Source of the DNA: Cryptomeria japonica
Taxonomy: Eukaryota > Streptophyta > Pinopsida > Cupressales > Cupressaceae
Assembly (NCBI RefSeq): GCF_030272615.1
Contig: NC_081406.1
Coordinates: forward strand, 261,009,386-261,073,385
Length of the DNA: 64,000 nucleotides
Direction of reading: 5' to 3'
Positions 1-11,835 of this stretch are shown one piece after another; position 1 is the stretch's first letter; each line of letters begins with the position of its first letter. The notes below the pieces were generated by a model, which had not been told where the DNA came from, did not search any database, and worked only from the letters and a program-made list of their open reading frames with translations. The position numbers and the translations under genes were made by a program.

Positions 1-198
1 AATACTTGTGCAGCTGATGTGGCATCACATGATTGGTTACTTTTCACAACAAATGATATATTTCATTCAAGTATTGTTACTAATTATACAACTATTGGTG
101 CAATGTTATACAAAGGTTGGACATTAAATCAACAACTTCTATCACAAGAATTGGAACGCGCTCAACTACTGGGTCCTTTCCCCTATATCAATCTGTGA
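1..198 (+). CDS. Partial open frame of unknown identity, running in from the left edge
   Basis: Frame 1 is open from the first base for 65 codons to a TGA at 196-198. It contains the segments HDWLLFTTNDIFHSS and TTIGAMLYKGWTLNQQLLSQ and ends PFPYINL. The composition looks protein-like and richer in GC than the AT-rich DNA after it, so it could be the last exon of a host gene or the tail of a degraded element. I do not recognise the family. No splice acceptor can be judged because the window starts inside the frame. It is not similar to the LEA genes downstream. Confidence 0.25.
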   Translation, partial: NTCAADVASHDWLLFTTNDIFHSSIVTNYTTIGAMLYKGWTLNQQLLSQELERAQLLGPFPYINL

Positions 199-449
199 TA
201 TCAGATTTTCATAGTTGATGATTTAGTTGCTATTGCTTGTTTTTGGATTAAATAGTTCCTTTTTTTAGTATAAAAGTTAAACCTAATATTATATCATATA
301 AAAGAGAGATTTCATACAAATTATTAATTTTTTTATATAATTATATACTTTCAAAATATGATATTTTAGAATTTGAATGACAATATTAAATTGATTATTA
401 TTAAAAAATTGATAAATAAGGTTGACTATTAAATATAATGTTTCTAATT
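199..449. other. AT-rich spacer
   Basis: AT-rich sequence with no convincing frame in any direction; nothing recognised. Confidence 0.5.
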
Positions 450-700
450 CCTCTCAATAATTTTAATAATAAATTTTCTTTTACATATTTGTATTTCATA
501 TGGATAAATTTTCTTATTATATGTTAACTCAATTATCCGATCATTTATGTGTTGCAATGACATCCATAATTTTGACAAGTTTCTTCATGCATTTTTTATT
601 CCACAATTTAATATAGGTTTTCATTTATATTGCATTCAAGATATTTTGGGGGATTTATTTTTTAATTGAAAACATTTCTATATATTAATGCTCAAATAGG
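450..700 (+). repeat. Decayed 3' flank of a further LEA-array unit (copy 0)
   Basis: The stretch containing atttgtatttcatatgg, then a phrase like tcttattatatgttaactca, aligns by eye with the 3' flank of LEA copy 1 near 12530-12610 (atttgcatttcacatgg, then tctcattgtatgcagactca). The match is diverged but collinear over roughly 150 bases. No LEA exon is present on its left. I infer an older, mostly erased unit of the same tandem duplication. Confidence 0.5.
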
Positions 701-819
701 TAATATGTTCTAGCTTTGAGTTTGGTTATAATAATCAATAAAATATTAATTAAGTCAAGAACATATTAATTTGGAACTCTGTTAGGTTATATTATCTATA
801 CAGAAGGATTAGTGGTTGA

Positions 820-2720
820 CTCTATGAAGGTTTCAATCATCATGACTTTGTTGCCACCTAAAATAATAGTAGTAGTAAAGATGTTCCTTGTCTATATAGG
901 ATACCATCTTAAATATATTAGTGGGTATGCAACAATAGCCATACAATTAGAAGAATTAGTGAAGAAAAAGACTAATAAATCCATCCATTAGACAAAGCAA
1001 TGCCAACAACATTTTGATATAATTAAACAAAAGATTATTGATGTGCATATACCCATATTTTCAAATTGGACAACCCCTTTCCACATTCATACATTGGTGC
1101 CTTTAGAATATCCATTGGAGTAGTCTTAGCACTTGCCCTCACAAAAATAAGAATTATCCTATTACATTTTTGAGCCAAAAACTTTTACAGGCTAAGAAAC
1201 GATACCACCACTTGAGGCTCTTACAATGGTGATTCTCTTCAAAAGTTTATATATTATCTCTTGTCTGCACCATTTACTTTTTAAATAGGCTAGGAATACA
1301 ATGGACTACACGTCTATGTTTGTTGTTGTTTTAGGAGTTTAATTTTAACATCATGGTAAAGCTAAGGAGAAACAATTAGGTCTAAACTATCTGTTTCAAA
1401 TTGATACAGGTGAAGAAACCAACCAACAAACAAAAGACTTACCTACTGCAAGCCTCTTCAAACTAATAATGACACTCTAAGAACTTCATGATGTAGCTAC
1501 ACTTCTTTCCACAAGACAATATCTACCTAATATAACATCACAAGACAAACAAAATACTATTTTGAAAGACCCTTAACCTTACACTACTAGAAGGATAACT
1601 ATATAAGATAGGGAGGGATGATATTATTCTTTGGATTGTTTATGAGCATGAATATAAAGATATCCTAAGGGAAGCACAAGAACACATATTTGGTGGACAT
1701 AATTTTAGAGACACCACTACTAAGAAATTAAAGTTACTAGGATTATGGTGGCCTACCCTATTAAAGGATGTTAGGAAATATTCTTTAACCATATGATATA
1801 TGCCAAAGAATTAAATGACCAACTGCAAGAGATGAAATGCCTTTAAATCTAGTCATGACCCATGCACCCTCTAGGAAAGGGCTATCAACTTCATTGGGCC
1901 AATCGACCCACTTGCTAAACTATTCAAAGATATTTCACTATAATCAATATGGAATATCTTACTAATGGACTAAAGAAGAATAGATACAAAATATTGTAGA
2001 ACAAATACTACCACCAAATTCATATATGAAATATCATCATTAGATTTGGATGTCCATTGAGCATAACTAATGATCAAGGAAAACACTTTGTGAATAGAGT
2101 AATTTCAAAACTACTTAGTAGCTTCATGATAAATCACAACATGAATACACCATATCACCCCTAGGATAATGGGGCAAGTGAGGCCCTTAATACAATCATA
2201 AGAACGACATTGACCAAAATGTGCCATAGCAATAACACAAATTGAGATATAAAAATAATCGTGATATTGTGAGCATTTCGGGCTACTTATAAATAATCTA
2301 CAAAATACACCCCATTTGAACTAGTTTATGGGATGGATGCCACTCTACCCTTGAAATTCATAGTACCCAACTTTCATATTGCCCTCACCCTCAGATTGGC
2401 AAACGATGAATCTTTAAATTAGAGAGTTGAAGAACTAGAGAAATTAGATGAAAAAATAATCTTAGTAGTGTATCACTTAGACTTAGAACAAATATGGTAG
2501 AAAGTATGATATGACAAACTTTTGTGACAAAAAAAATTCAAGAAACATGAGATGGTTCTCCTTTATGATAGTAAATTCAAGAAAACAAGAAAACTCAAAA
2601 TCTAGTGGCTAGGCCCATACTATATCCATATCTTACAATATTAGCAGTACAACTTCACACATTTGATGTTATAGTACTACATTGCTATGTTAATGGCACA
2701 AGATTAAAGAAGTATCATAA
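820..2720 (+). mobile_element. Ty3/gypsy pol fossil (end of RT, RNase H, integrase)
   Basis: Read on the + strand, pieces of a gypsy polyprotein appear in the usual order. The RT thumb region is near 820-960, RNase H-like sequence near 1070-1290, an integrase zinc-binding region (GHNFRDTTTKKLKLL, then WWPTL) near 1670-1770, an integrase core (FGCPLSITNDQGKHFVN, then FELVYGMDATLPL) near 2045-2360, and a linker (KLKIWWLGPY-like) near 2580-2620. It is heavily broken, with well over ten interruptions, and no LTRs were identified. It is an old, inert fossil lying between the copy 0 flank and the copy 1 block. Confidence 0.75.
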
Positions 2721-3111
2721 ACCTCCAAACATGGTAAGGGGCATAATGTTAGTAGGAAAAATGGTAAGGGAGAGAGCATGAAAACATATTGCAAACTATT
2801 GCAAGAAGGTTGTAGAGCTCCTAGATGACAAGGGACCCCTAAGAATAGTCATAAATTGTAAGAGACATGTCCCATATATGTATACAATAGAATACTATTT
2901 AATAGATATAATAGGAGGAGAAATATAAATGAAGATTATGTAAGAGACAAAAATATAGATAAAGAGATGCATGAAAGACAATATCTATAATGGAAGGATG
3001 AAGTATATTCTAGATGTTATAACAATGTGTATATGGAAGTTAACATGAATGTTGTTTAATTGCATAACCTTATTTCTATAATTCAAATCTCTTGGCACCT
3101 GTACTAATAGG
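2721..3111. other. Spacer; upstream edge of the LEA copy 1 block
   Basis: No gene seen. The last 35-50 bases (ending in the target-site copy atagg at 3107-3111) are similar to sequence near 31210-31250 upstream of LEA copy 3. That similarity resumes after the retrotransposon at 10957, which shows the element landed in the array's upstream flank. Confidence 0.5.
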
Positions 3112-4357
3112 TGTAGCATCCTAAAATTGCGACAGTTGCAATTTCGACCGCATTTTGGTCTTCACGATGGCAACGCAACACGAAACCTGAATGGAGACCC
3201 CGAAACTTGTCCACGACACCAAAAACTGCATTTTCTTGCACCCTGGCCTGATCCTCCTTTGCACCCTGCTGTCCCGGGAGGTGGGACCAGAGCGCCCAGC
3301 GCCCTGGTCCTTTAGGACCATGGCGCCCAGCGCCCTGGTCCCTGGCCCTATTTTGGGCCCGGTCTCCTATGGGGCTTCAGGTCTTTTTGTTTGCAAATTG
3401 GAAAATAACATTTCCTGGTCGGCCTAAGGTCGGGAAAATCAGTCTTTTAGCCCTAATTGACAAGTATATAAACTACATTTTCCTCTCCCATTTGGATAGA
3501 TAGAAAAAGAAGGACATAGGTGTACAAGCGTGGAAACGATATTCAAACATTCAAGCATTCAAGCATTCAAGCATTCCTTCAAGCAATTGATCATTCTAAG
3601 TCTCCATTCAAGGCTAAGTGTTGCATTCAAGACAAGGATTCAACCATTGAAGAGGAGATCACATGCTACAACATACAACATACAACAACATCTACACCTT
3701 CGCATGTAAGAATACAAACATTCTTACAACAAGGTACTAGTACTTGTTTTACATTACAATCATTTACATTTACAACATTTCTCATTTCTTGGTTAATTCC
3801 AAAATCGGGGTTTGACCTAAGGGCAAACCCCTAATCCCTAACCCCCCAATCGTCTTCGCTTTTCTATGTGTAGGTTGCAGGTACGCGATTGAAATTGAAG
3901 ATCTGGAATCCTTGTGCAGAGACGAACAGATCCCCCTTCGTTTCGCGGATTTTCCGGAGGACCGTGTGCACGCCGGGCGCCATTGTCCCGTCAACTTTTG
4001 CTCAAAATTGCAGGACAGCGCCGTCTCGACATTTTACTGCTAATTCCAGGTCCGCAGCTTCATCCTATATCCCTATCTCAGTTTATAAGAGAATCTTTCT
4101 CACTTTCTATGCATTCCTAGCTTAATCATTCTATCTACATTCTTTACAAAAGAGGGTAGCCTTGCTGTCTTAACCCTTGAAACTCATTTAGAATCCAATC
4201 TTGCATTGTGTGGGATTGGATCTTGTGGGTTTCAACCCCTCTTTTGAATGTAAAGTCTCCCCTAAGTGAAAACCGTCAACCCTAGTAACCTCCCTTCTCT
4301 CTCCTTGGAGTTGGAAGAGGGGAGAGCAACTAGGGTTTGATTATTTTCCGCTTTACA
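3112..4357 (+). repeat. 5' LTR of the gypsy element
   Basis: TG...CA bounded and the same length as the 3' LTR. It includes a 19-base GC-rich motif (gcgcccagcgccctggtcc) repeated at 3292-3310 and 3323-3341, a likely TATA (agtatataaac near 3464), and runs of a 10-base unit cattcaagcattcaag near 3545-3575. Confidence 0.88.
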
Positions 4358-4376
4358 TTTTGGTGAACCCGATGTG
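4358..4376 (+). other. Primer-binding site of the gypsy element
   Basis: Immediately after the 5' LTR is tttggtgaacccgatgtga, the usual position and TGG-start of a tRNA-primed minus-strand start site. Which tRNA it matches was not checked. Confidence 0.55.
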
Positions 4377-4722
4377 AACATCCTTTCTGATTATTCATGG
4401 TTAGATCTGAAAATTGGATTCTTTGATTACATTTCCATGTTTGATCTTTTGCAAAATTTTAGAGGTTGATTGCATAAAAACCCTAAAATTTTCTTTTTAG
4501 TAATTGAGCTTGCGAAATGTTTAATTATTAATGTTTGTTTTAGATCTACCCTTCTATTACAAATTATCAATTCATATTTGTGCTTTAATTTTGAAAATTA
4601 AGTGGTTAAGTGTCAAAACCCTAATTTTTGAAACCCTCTTGATTCAACCTTTGTCCAACAATTTCACTGATCAAAACATCTCCAAATCGGCTGTAACTTT
4701 GGATTCCGTAATAAAATCATAA

Positions 4723-5440
4723 TATCTTTCATCCCTGAAAATTTGGAAAAAAGTTGCGAGGACCGTGTGCACTCCGAGTGCCATCGTCCCCGACATTTTT
4801 TCCGAAATTTCGGGAGCTAGATCTTACTGTATTTTTCTGCTAAAATCCAGAATTTTGGCTGATTTTATCAATTCCAACACTTTCAAAATTACAGTCAAAG
4901 TTGGTCTTGTGATTGCTTGGTTTAAGGCTTCTAATCATTCAAAAAATTGTTGAAATTGAAATTTTGTGTCAAAATTGTGTTCTTACTGTCCTAAATCTGA
5001 AAAGTGTGTTAGCATTCATTCGAAATTTCAGTGCTTTATTCAAATTCTTGCAATTTGTGACTTTTGAAATTAAGTGCTTAATTACAACAACTTTGATTTC
5101 CGCTTTCAAAATTGAATTTTGCGTGAAATTGAGTCAACTTTTAAAAATTCAAAACTTGCATTGCTTTTGGTATTCCCTCTAAAATCATAAAATTCAAAAA
5201 TTCAGTTTCCCTCTCTTTTTCAAAATTCAAATTTTGCATTTTTCGACAATCTGGGTAGGGTTCAATTTTGAGATCGCAACTTTAATTTGGCCTATCTACA
5301 GATCGTAAAATCACTCAATTTTTTCAGGTTAGCTTTAAAATCATCATAACTTTCATCCCTGCAAATTTCGAAAAAAGTTGCGAGGACCGTGTGCACTCCG
5401 AGCGCCACGGTCCCTGACATTTTTTTCAAAATTTCGGGAG
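4723..5440 (+). repeat. Two ~95-bp direct repeats in the gypsy leader that echo the LTR
   Basis: A segment ending in gaggaccgtgtgcactccga and then a cgggag box occurs at about 4723-4812 and again at about 5347-5440. Its core (gaggaccgtgtgcac) is also in both LTRs near 3958 and 10557. The untranslated leader therefore carries three internal copies of one GC-rich motif counting the 5' LTR. Confidence 0.7.
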
Positions 5441-5539
5441 ATTGTCGTGATTGCATTTAACAGCTTAAATCTAGAAGATTGGCTAATTTTATGAAATTTG
5501 CTACCTCTAAAATCAAAATCCTCTTTCCCTTTTTAGTGC

Positions 5540-8500
5540 ATGAGTTTTACAACAATAAGCCCTACTTACACTATTCCCGTTAGACGAAGCCTTAGAATTA
5601 AGTCTTTCCGAGGTTTAATTACCGAGGAGATGGAACCTAATTTGAATAGCCTTTTTAACGAGGACATGGGTAATTCCTCTAATCCTCCTAATGATGAAGA
5701 AGCTCTCTATGAGGTTTCTGTAGAACAAATTGCGAAATTGGATAACCAATTTGACGATTTTCGACAATGGATGTCTCAAGAATACCCCGATAGTCAAGCT
5801 CTTCCTTTAATTGAGGGTCTAAAACATATGCTTCAAAGTGATAAGAATGGAATTGATATTTTGCGTGGTATTGCACACATTGTGGATTCGAATGTGATGC
5901 CTATAAAGAGTTGTGCCGAAACTTTAGGTTATACACAACCTCCCACTCAAGTCAATCATTCTATTCCTTTGACAACTTCTATTGCTAGCATATCTACTTT
6001 TACATCAAACATAATGACTACTTCTATACAAGACATTCCGCCTATGATTACCAGTCATGGGGGCAATCCTTCCTCTTCAATCAACCCTCTTCCTTCATTT
6101 AATCCGACTTCTTCATTCATTCCTTCAATGAGTGTTCCTATTACATCTCTACAAATGAACATGACGCAAGGGGGCAATTCATTTAACCATTCCATTCCTC
6201 CTTGTAGTGTTCCTCCTTTCCAATCATCTCCTATGACTAACTATCATAGTGTCCCGCCACCTTACTCTTTACCTTCTTTCAATAACATAACACCTCCATC
6301 ACAATCTAACACGTCTAATATGAATTCTTCGATTGAAGCGACCATTAATAATCTTGCACAAACTGTCTCTTCTTTATAGCAACAAATTGCCTCTATGAAT
6401 CAATCTAAGTTTAGTGTGCCCACATTTGATGTTGCGAGCCCACTTTCTCTTGAGATTGTTCGAGCTATCCCTCCTAAACATGTTGAAATCCCGCATTTGG
6501 AGCTTTATAATGGTAAAGGAGATCCTCTAACACATGTTAAGACTTTTCAAACAATATGTACCGATTTTGCTTATGACCAAAGGTTGCTTGCAAAACTGTT
6601 TACTAGAACATTCAGAGATAAAGCCCTACAATGGTATTGCTCGTTGCCTTCTTATTCTATTACTTCTTTCAAACAACTTGCAAATGCTTTCATTCAACAA
6701 TTTCAAAACAATATAAGTCCTAAAGTTACTTTGATAGATTTAATGCATTGTAAACAAGGTGTTAAAGAAAAAGTGACTGATTTCATTGGTAGATATAAGC
6801 ATTTGTATGCTCAAATTTCTTTTCCAGTGCCCGACAATGATATTCAAAGAATCTTTATTTCTAATTTACAAAAAGATATTCGAGACAAACTCCTATTTTT
6901 TGAGTTTACTTCTTTCCAACAGTTGTGTGCAACTCTTCACAATTATCAACTGACTGTGAGTCAAATGGAACAATCACATCCTATGGCTCCGAGTGATAAG
7001 GGTGATAGCAGTCAACAACCATTTGGGAAGTTTAAACTGAACAGAGATTCCATCAAATTCAATGAAAACATAATCAACAACAATGTGAATGCAGCATCAG
7101 GTGTGCCTCCTATTTCTAAGTTTTTCAAGAAAGAAAGAAAGTATACTCCTTTGAATGAATCATTGCATAGTATTATGAATAAGTTATTGGAACAAAATGT
7201 GCTTACTCTCCCTCCTGTAAGGCAAATAGATCCTGCAAAGATTAATTCACCTTATTTTGATAGCAAATCTTTTTGTCAATTTCATCGTCAACCTAGGCAT
7301 GATACTGAAAAATGTTTTGCTTTAAAGGGTAAAATTCAAGATTTGATTGATAATAATACTATCTCTGTTTCGGGAGTGAATGATAAAGGCAACACATCTG
7401 TAGCTCCTCCTAACCAAAATCTTCAGATTTTTACTGATCCGTTACCTTCTCATACCTCTAATGCGATTGAGGCTAATGATTCCTCTTTCTCATCTGATGG
7501 TCTTGTGTCTATGACTCCGAGTGTGATTAACTTTGTAGAGCAGCAAGAAAACCCTAAAGAACCTTCCATCACATTTGATTCTAGTGAAACTATCAGGGCA
7601 CCTAATGGTCCTTTATACATAGTTGCAAAAGTCAAGAATACACCTTGCCGTGGAGTGCTTATTGATCCTTCGTGCATGGTTAATGTTATTACTGAGGAAT
7701 TCCTTTTTACTTTGCAATTGAATCAAGTGATCTATGACAAAACAGATGTGATTGTGAAATTATTTGATGCATTTTCTTGTCCTACAATTGGTTCTATTAC
7801 ATTACCTATTGAGGTCCATAACAAATCCCTTGATGTGAACTTTGCTATTATTCCTTCATCTGAACAATTTCGTGTGAAGCTTGGCTATCCTTGGCTATCT
7901 TCCATGAAAGCTATTGCTTCTCCTATTCATAATTGTTTGAAATTTCCCCATAATGGTGAAGTTGTTACTGTCAATCATAGTCTCTTTAAACCAGCTGAAA
8001 GAACTTCTAGCGTTCCTATTGATTATTTTTGGCCTAAACATTTCCAATCTCTTCCTCCGCGAAGTGATCATCTTTTCAAATCTTATCAAAAGTGGAAAAC
8101 AGATATGATCCTATCTCTAAGTGAACCTAGAACACCCAAACTTGATATTCCTATCATTCTTGAGAAGGAAGTTCTTCCTTTGAAAGATAAAACTAATGTC
8201 TTTCCTTAGGAAGATTCTCAACCCATCCCTATGGATGTGACTATGTCTATGCCTAATAAACCTTCTAAAAGCAGACCTATACCTCCTCATCATGATGGAC
8301 TTGGTCTCCTTCCTAAACCAAAAATTCTTCCTTTATACGGAGCAGCTCCTCCTCCTTTTTATAGAGAGAAGAGACCTTCCTTTTCTCCTTTTATCCAGCC
8401 TAAGAGACCACAACCTAAACACCCAAATGATAAGGATGAGAACATTCCTCCTCCTCAATCTTCTCCACTCCCTACTAAGACTAGACGAAACCGTTCTGCA

Positions 8501-8962
8501 TGTGAACGCCGACGAAAGCGTCATCTTAGAGCTCAGGCAGCTGCCTCTCAAACTTCGCAATCTCCAAAAACACCTTCAACAAACATTGTTCCATTTTCTC
8601 CAAAATCTCCAAAACATAAGATGCATGATGGTCTTGATCCTGTGCGGGTTAAAGATCCTATTTTTATAAATCTTGATGATGATATAGATGAAAATGTTAT
8701 TCATAATGAAAATGTTACTTCTCTTGCTTTTGATAGTGAATATGAACTTGTTGATATTGATAACCATTTATCTAATGAATTTTCTAAAGCACTTATCCTA
8801 GCTCCTAGACAAGAACAACGTGGCTTGGAACATGAACATAGCCCTTGTTTGGATCTTGTGATAGCTCCATCTGCTGTGTTGGATGTTCCTCCTCTAGCGT
8901 GTTCCCTGCCTTCCCGAAACATTGATCAACAAGATCGGGGGGTAGATGACGTGCTAGACTAG
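5540..8962 (+). pseudogene. Gag/protease-like coding region of the gypsy element (fossil)
   Basis: One reading frame carries, in order: an N-terminal Ser/Pro/Thr-rich region; a retrotransposon gag domain (near 6480-6980, with GKGDPLTHVKTFQTIC, ALQWYCSLP and FIGRYKHLY); a CCHC-like knuckle typical of gypsy gag-pol (CQFHRQPRHDTEKCFALK, near 7275-7330); a retropepsin-like fold region near 7610-7960 ending in VKLGYPWLSSMKAI; and a basic, proline-rich C-terminal region (8231-8962) with a KTRRNRSACERRRKRH patch. It looks broken, with about two interruptions. No polymerase or integrase follows. The gag type and the Tat/Athila-like knuckle suggest Ty3/gypsy, but the lineage is uncertain. Confidence 0.75.
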
Positions 8963-9351
8963 TTACATTAGCATAGCAAATTCTCTCCTCCTCTCTTGTG
9001 TTACTTCTTCTATGTGTTATTCTCATTCTTCTATTTGTTGTCCTTAGTGTTGTCTACTTGAGGACGATGCAACGCATTGAGATCTCTTTTGGTCTCTCTC
9101 ATGTTGACTCAAAAGACACATGTGTTCCCTTCTTCTAGGTGACCTTCCTTGATTGGGGAATGAAGAACAATTATGCATACATACATATGATATATATACA
9201 TGACTTATCATACAGCATACTGACCTCGAGGAAAGCGAAGTCACCTCGTGCTTTGTGTTTTGTATCTATTATCCTTGGGTTTATCTCACACTTGGGGGCT
9301 AAATCTTTGTGATAATGTGCTCCTTTCCCTTCTTATTTCTTATGTGTATCA

Positions 9352-9403
9352 CTACGTTAAAGCAATCACCCCCGTTGAGGCGTGTGCGATCGCTTTAACG
9401 TAG
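9352..9403 (+). other. Perfect 12-bp stem hairpin in the gypsy 3' untranslated region
   Basis: ctacgttaaagc (9352-9363) is the exact reverse complement of gctttaacgtag (9392-9403), with a 28-base loop; the stem extends to about 16 bp with one mismatch. It lies between the coding region and the purine tract. Confidence 0.6.
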
Positions 9404-9695
9404 GGGGGCATACACCCTGTCTATCCCTTCAAGATACTTGAAAATTTCTTGGCGAACTTAGCTTTGCCTTGAAATTTTTTGGTATTTTTCTTGCATGACT
9501 CATAGTGAGGGAACCTTACTACTGACAGTCATGGTTCTCCCTCGTGATCTTCCTTTTTACTTTGTCAATCGAAGTCGTAAGATCCTTAGTCCACTAGGGG
9601 CTTGGTGTGTCTTGCCTCCTTGACGTGGTGAAAGTCTTTCAATGTTGTTTCCTTGTACTTTACCGGAAGTATGAGCGTACGCCTATACTCCCGCT

Positions 9696-9710
9696 AAAGT
9701 GGGGGCTAAA
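9696..9710 (+). other. Polypurine tract of the gypsy element
   Basis: aaagtgggggctaaa directly abuts the TG that opens the 3' LTR, the normal position of the plus-strand primer. Confidence 0.6.
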
Positions 9711-10956
9711 TGTAGTGTCCTAAAATTGCGACACTTGCAATTTCGACCGCATTTTGGTCTTCACGATGGCAACGCAACACGGAACCTGAATGGAGACCCC
9801 GAAACTTGTCCACGACACCAAAAACTGCATTTTCTTGCACCCTGGCCTGATCCTCCTTTGCACCCTGCTGTCCCGGGAGGTGGGACCAGAGCGCCCAGCG
9901 CCCTGGTCCCCCAGGACCATGGTGCCCAGTGCCCTGGTCCCTGGCCCTATTTTGGGCCCGGTCTGCTATGGGGCTTTGGGTCTTTTTGTTTGCAAATTGG
10001 AAAATAACATTTCCTGGTCGGCCTAAGGTCGGGAAAATCAGTCTTTTAGCCCTAATTGACAAGTATATAAACTACATTTTCCTCTCCCATTTGGGTAGAT
10101 AGAAAAAGAAGGACATAGGTGTACAAGCATGGAAACGATATTCAAACATTCAAGCATTCAAGCATTCAAACATTCCTTCAAGCAATTGATCATTCTTAGT
10201 CTCCATTCAAGGCTAAGTGTTGCATTCAAGACAAGGATTCAACCATTGAAGAGGAGATCACATGCTACAACATACAACATACAACAACATCTACACCTTC
10301 GCATGTAAGAATACAAACATTCTTACAACAAGGTACTAGTACTTGTTTTACATTACAATCATTTACATTTACAGCATTTCTCATTTCTTGGTTAATTCCA
10401 AAACCGGGGTTTGAGCTAAGGGCAAACCCCTAATCCCTAACCCCCCAATCGTCTTCGCTTTTCTGTGTGTAGGTTGCAGGTACGCGGCTGAAATTGAAGA
10501 TCTGGAATCCTTGTGCAGAGATGAACAGATCCCCCTTTGTTTCGCGGATTTTCCGGAGGACCGTGTGCACGCCGGGCGCCATCGTCCCGTCAACTTTTGC
10601 TCAAAATTGCAGGACAGCGCCGTCTCGACATTTTACTGCTAATTCCAGGTCTGCAACTTCATCCTATATCCCTATCTCAGTTTATAAGCGAATCTTTCTC
10701 ACTTTCTATGCATTCCTAGCTTAATCATTCTATCTACATTCTTTACAAAAGAGGGTAGCCTTGCTGTCTTAACCCTTGAAACTCATTTAGAATCCAATCT
10801 TGCATTGTGTGGGATTGGATCTTGTGGGTTTCAACCCCTCTTTTGAATGTAAAGTCTCCCCTAAGTGAAAACCGTCAACCCTAGTAACCTCCCTTCTCTC
10901 TCCTTGGAGTTGGAAGAGGGGAGAGCAACTAGGGTTCGATTATTTTCCACTTTACA
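9711..10956 (+). repeat. 3' LTR of the gypsy element
   Basis: A 1246-bp partner of 3112-4357, ending TTTACA and followed by the target-site copy atagg (10957-10961). Confidence 0.88.
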
Positions 10957-11693
10957 ATAGGTAATGGCCAGATCCTAGAATTGCTAATCTTGAAATATGA
11001 AAATTTGAATTTTGGGACAAAGCGATTCAATAGCTCCCACAATCTTGTCCATGAGAAAAGTTTTTAATTGAGAGCTAGTCCAATATAAACAAGCCAATAA
11101 AAATTGATCATGAAAAAATCTTAACGAAGAGAAAATAAGATATTAAATTTGATCTTGAGCTAATAATAATGACAAAATAAACTAAAATTAGACATTAAAA
11201 ATCACCCAAAATAATGATAAATGAAAAAAAGCATATATAAATTTACACTTTCTTCTTTACAATTATATTGATAAAGAGAATAATATGATTCCCCTTCCCA
11301 ATAATGGAGATTTATAAAATTGCACACAATACCTCTCTTTCTTATAAGTGAAATACAATTTTCCCTTTAAATATATTTTATTCAACCTAAGTATAGATAT
11401 GTAATCATCTCATCCACCAATTAGTGATAACAATAATGATAGGGAAGCAAGTGATTCCCCACCTCCTAGATTTGGTCCCCTCCATCTCTTCACATGGTCC
11501 ATAGATTTTATTATTAAAACACTTTTCTTACCTAATATTCCTCGGAAACGCAAGTAGAAGAGATGGTCCAGCGTGGAAGTGACAAAGCACGAATGATGAA
11601 TAATGACTGACGCGTAAACTTGGTCGTTGGAAGCATCATAAAAACTTTGACACAGTCGCTTCAATGTCGTCACTTCCACCCGCCAATCCAGAG
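10957..11693 (+). promoter_or_regulatory. Upstream flank and distal promoter of LEA copy 1
   Basis: No gene. Sequence from 10957 to about 11360 aligns by eye with 31240-31640 upstream of LEA copy 3. From about 11385 onward (tatgtaatcatctcat) it also aligns with 24490 onward upstream of copy 2. Shared boxes include gacgcgtaaact (11610-11621) in all three copies and a gcgtgg at 11571, where copy 2 has an ABRE-core acgtgg. These suggest, but do not prove, ABA or stress control. Confidence 0.6.
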
Positions 11694-11711
11694 AATGTAC
11701 AGCTGTACATT
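11694..11711. promoter_or_regulatory. 18-bp perfect palindrome in the LEA copy 1 promoter
   Basis: AATGTACAGCTGTACATT is its own reverse complement. It is identical in the promoters of copies 2 and 3 at nearly the same distance from the ATG (237 bp here), followed in copies 1 and 2 by atttggtcaaag, which contains a W-box-type GTCAA. A dimeric transcription-factor site is the natural reading; the factor is unknown. Confidence 0.75.
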
Positions 11712-11825
11712 ATTTGGTCAAAGAAGAAAAGACGAGCCTCTTTCTTTGACGCCGTCCACACGCCCTCACAGACTCTTCTTTACTTGAATACCCAATTCAA
11801 TTATTAATCCTCACACCAGCAAATT

Positions 11826-11835
11826 CTATTTAAAT
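11826..11835 (+). promoter_or_regulatory. TATA box of LEA copy 1
   Basis: ctatttaaat lies 122 bp before the ATG and is conserved in sequence and position in all three LEA copies, implying a 5' leader of about 80-90 bases. Confidence 0.65.

Larger units (their letters stand above)
3112..10956 (+). mobile_element. Non-autonomous gag-only Ty3/gypsy LTR retrotransposon, both LTRs and TSD present
   Basis: A 7845-bp element with two 1246-bp LTRs (3112-4357 and 9711-10956) that begin TGTAG and end TTTACA, flanked by the 5-bp target-site duplication ATAGG (3107-3111 and 10957-10961). A primer-binding site follows the left LTR and a purine-rich tract precedes the right one. The interior holds a gag/protease-like coding region and no recognisable reverse transcriptase, RNase H or integrase, so it would have depended on a helper. 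The coding region looks broken, with about two interruptions. I counted roughly 30 differences between the LTRs by eye (about 2.4%), which at slow conifer-like rates suggests on the order of ten million years. It resembles the gag-only class called TR-GAG. Confidence 0.88.

Noticed and set aside
3121-4125. Several short frames on both strands in the gypsy 5' LTR, repeated at 9699-10724
   Set aside because: They occur only because the LTR is GC-rich and duplicated; no gene signal.
8292-8669. 125-codon frame overlapping the gypsy coding region
   Set aside because: Shadow of the main frame with no domain.
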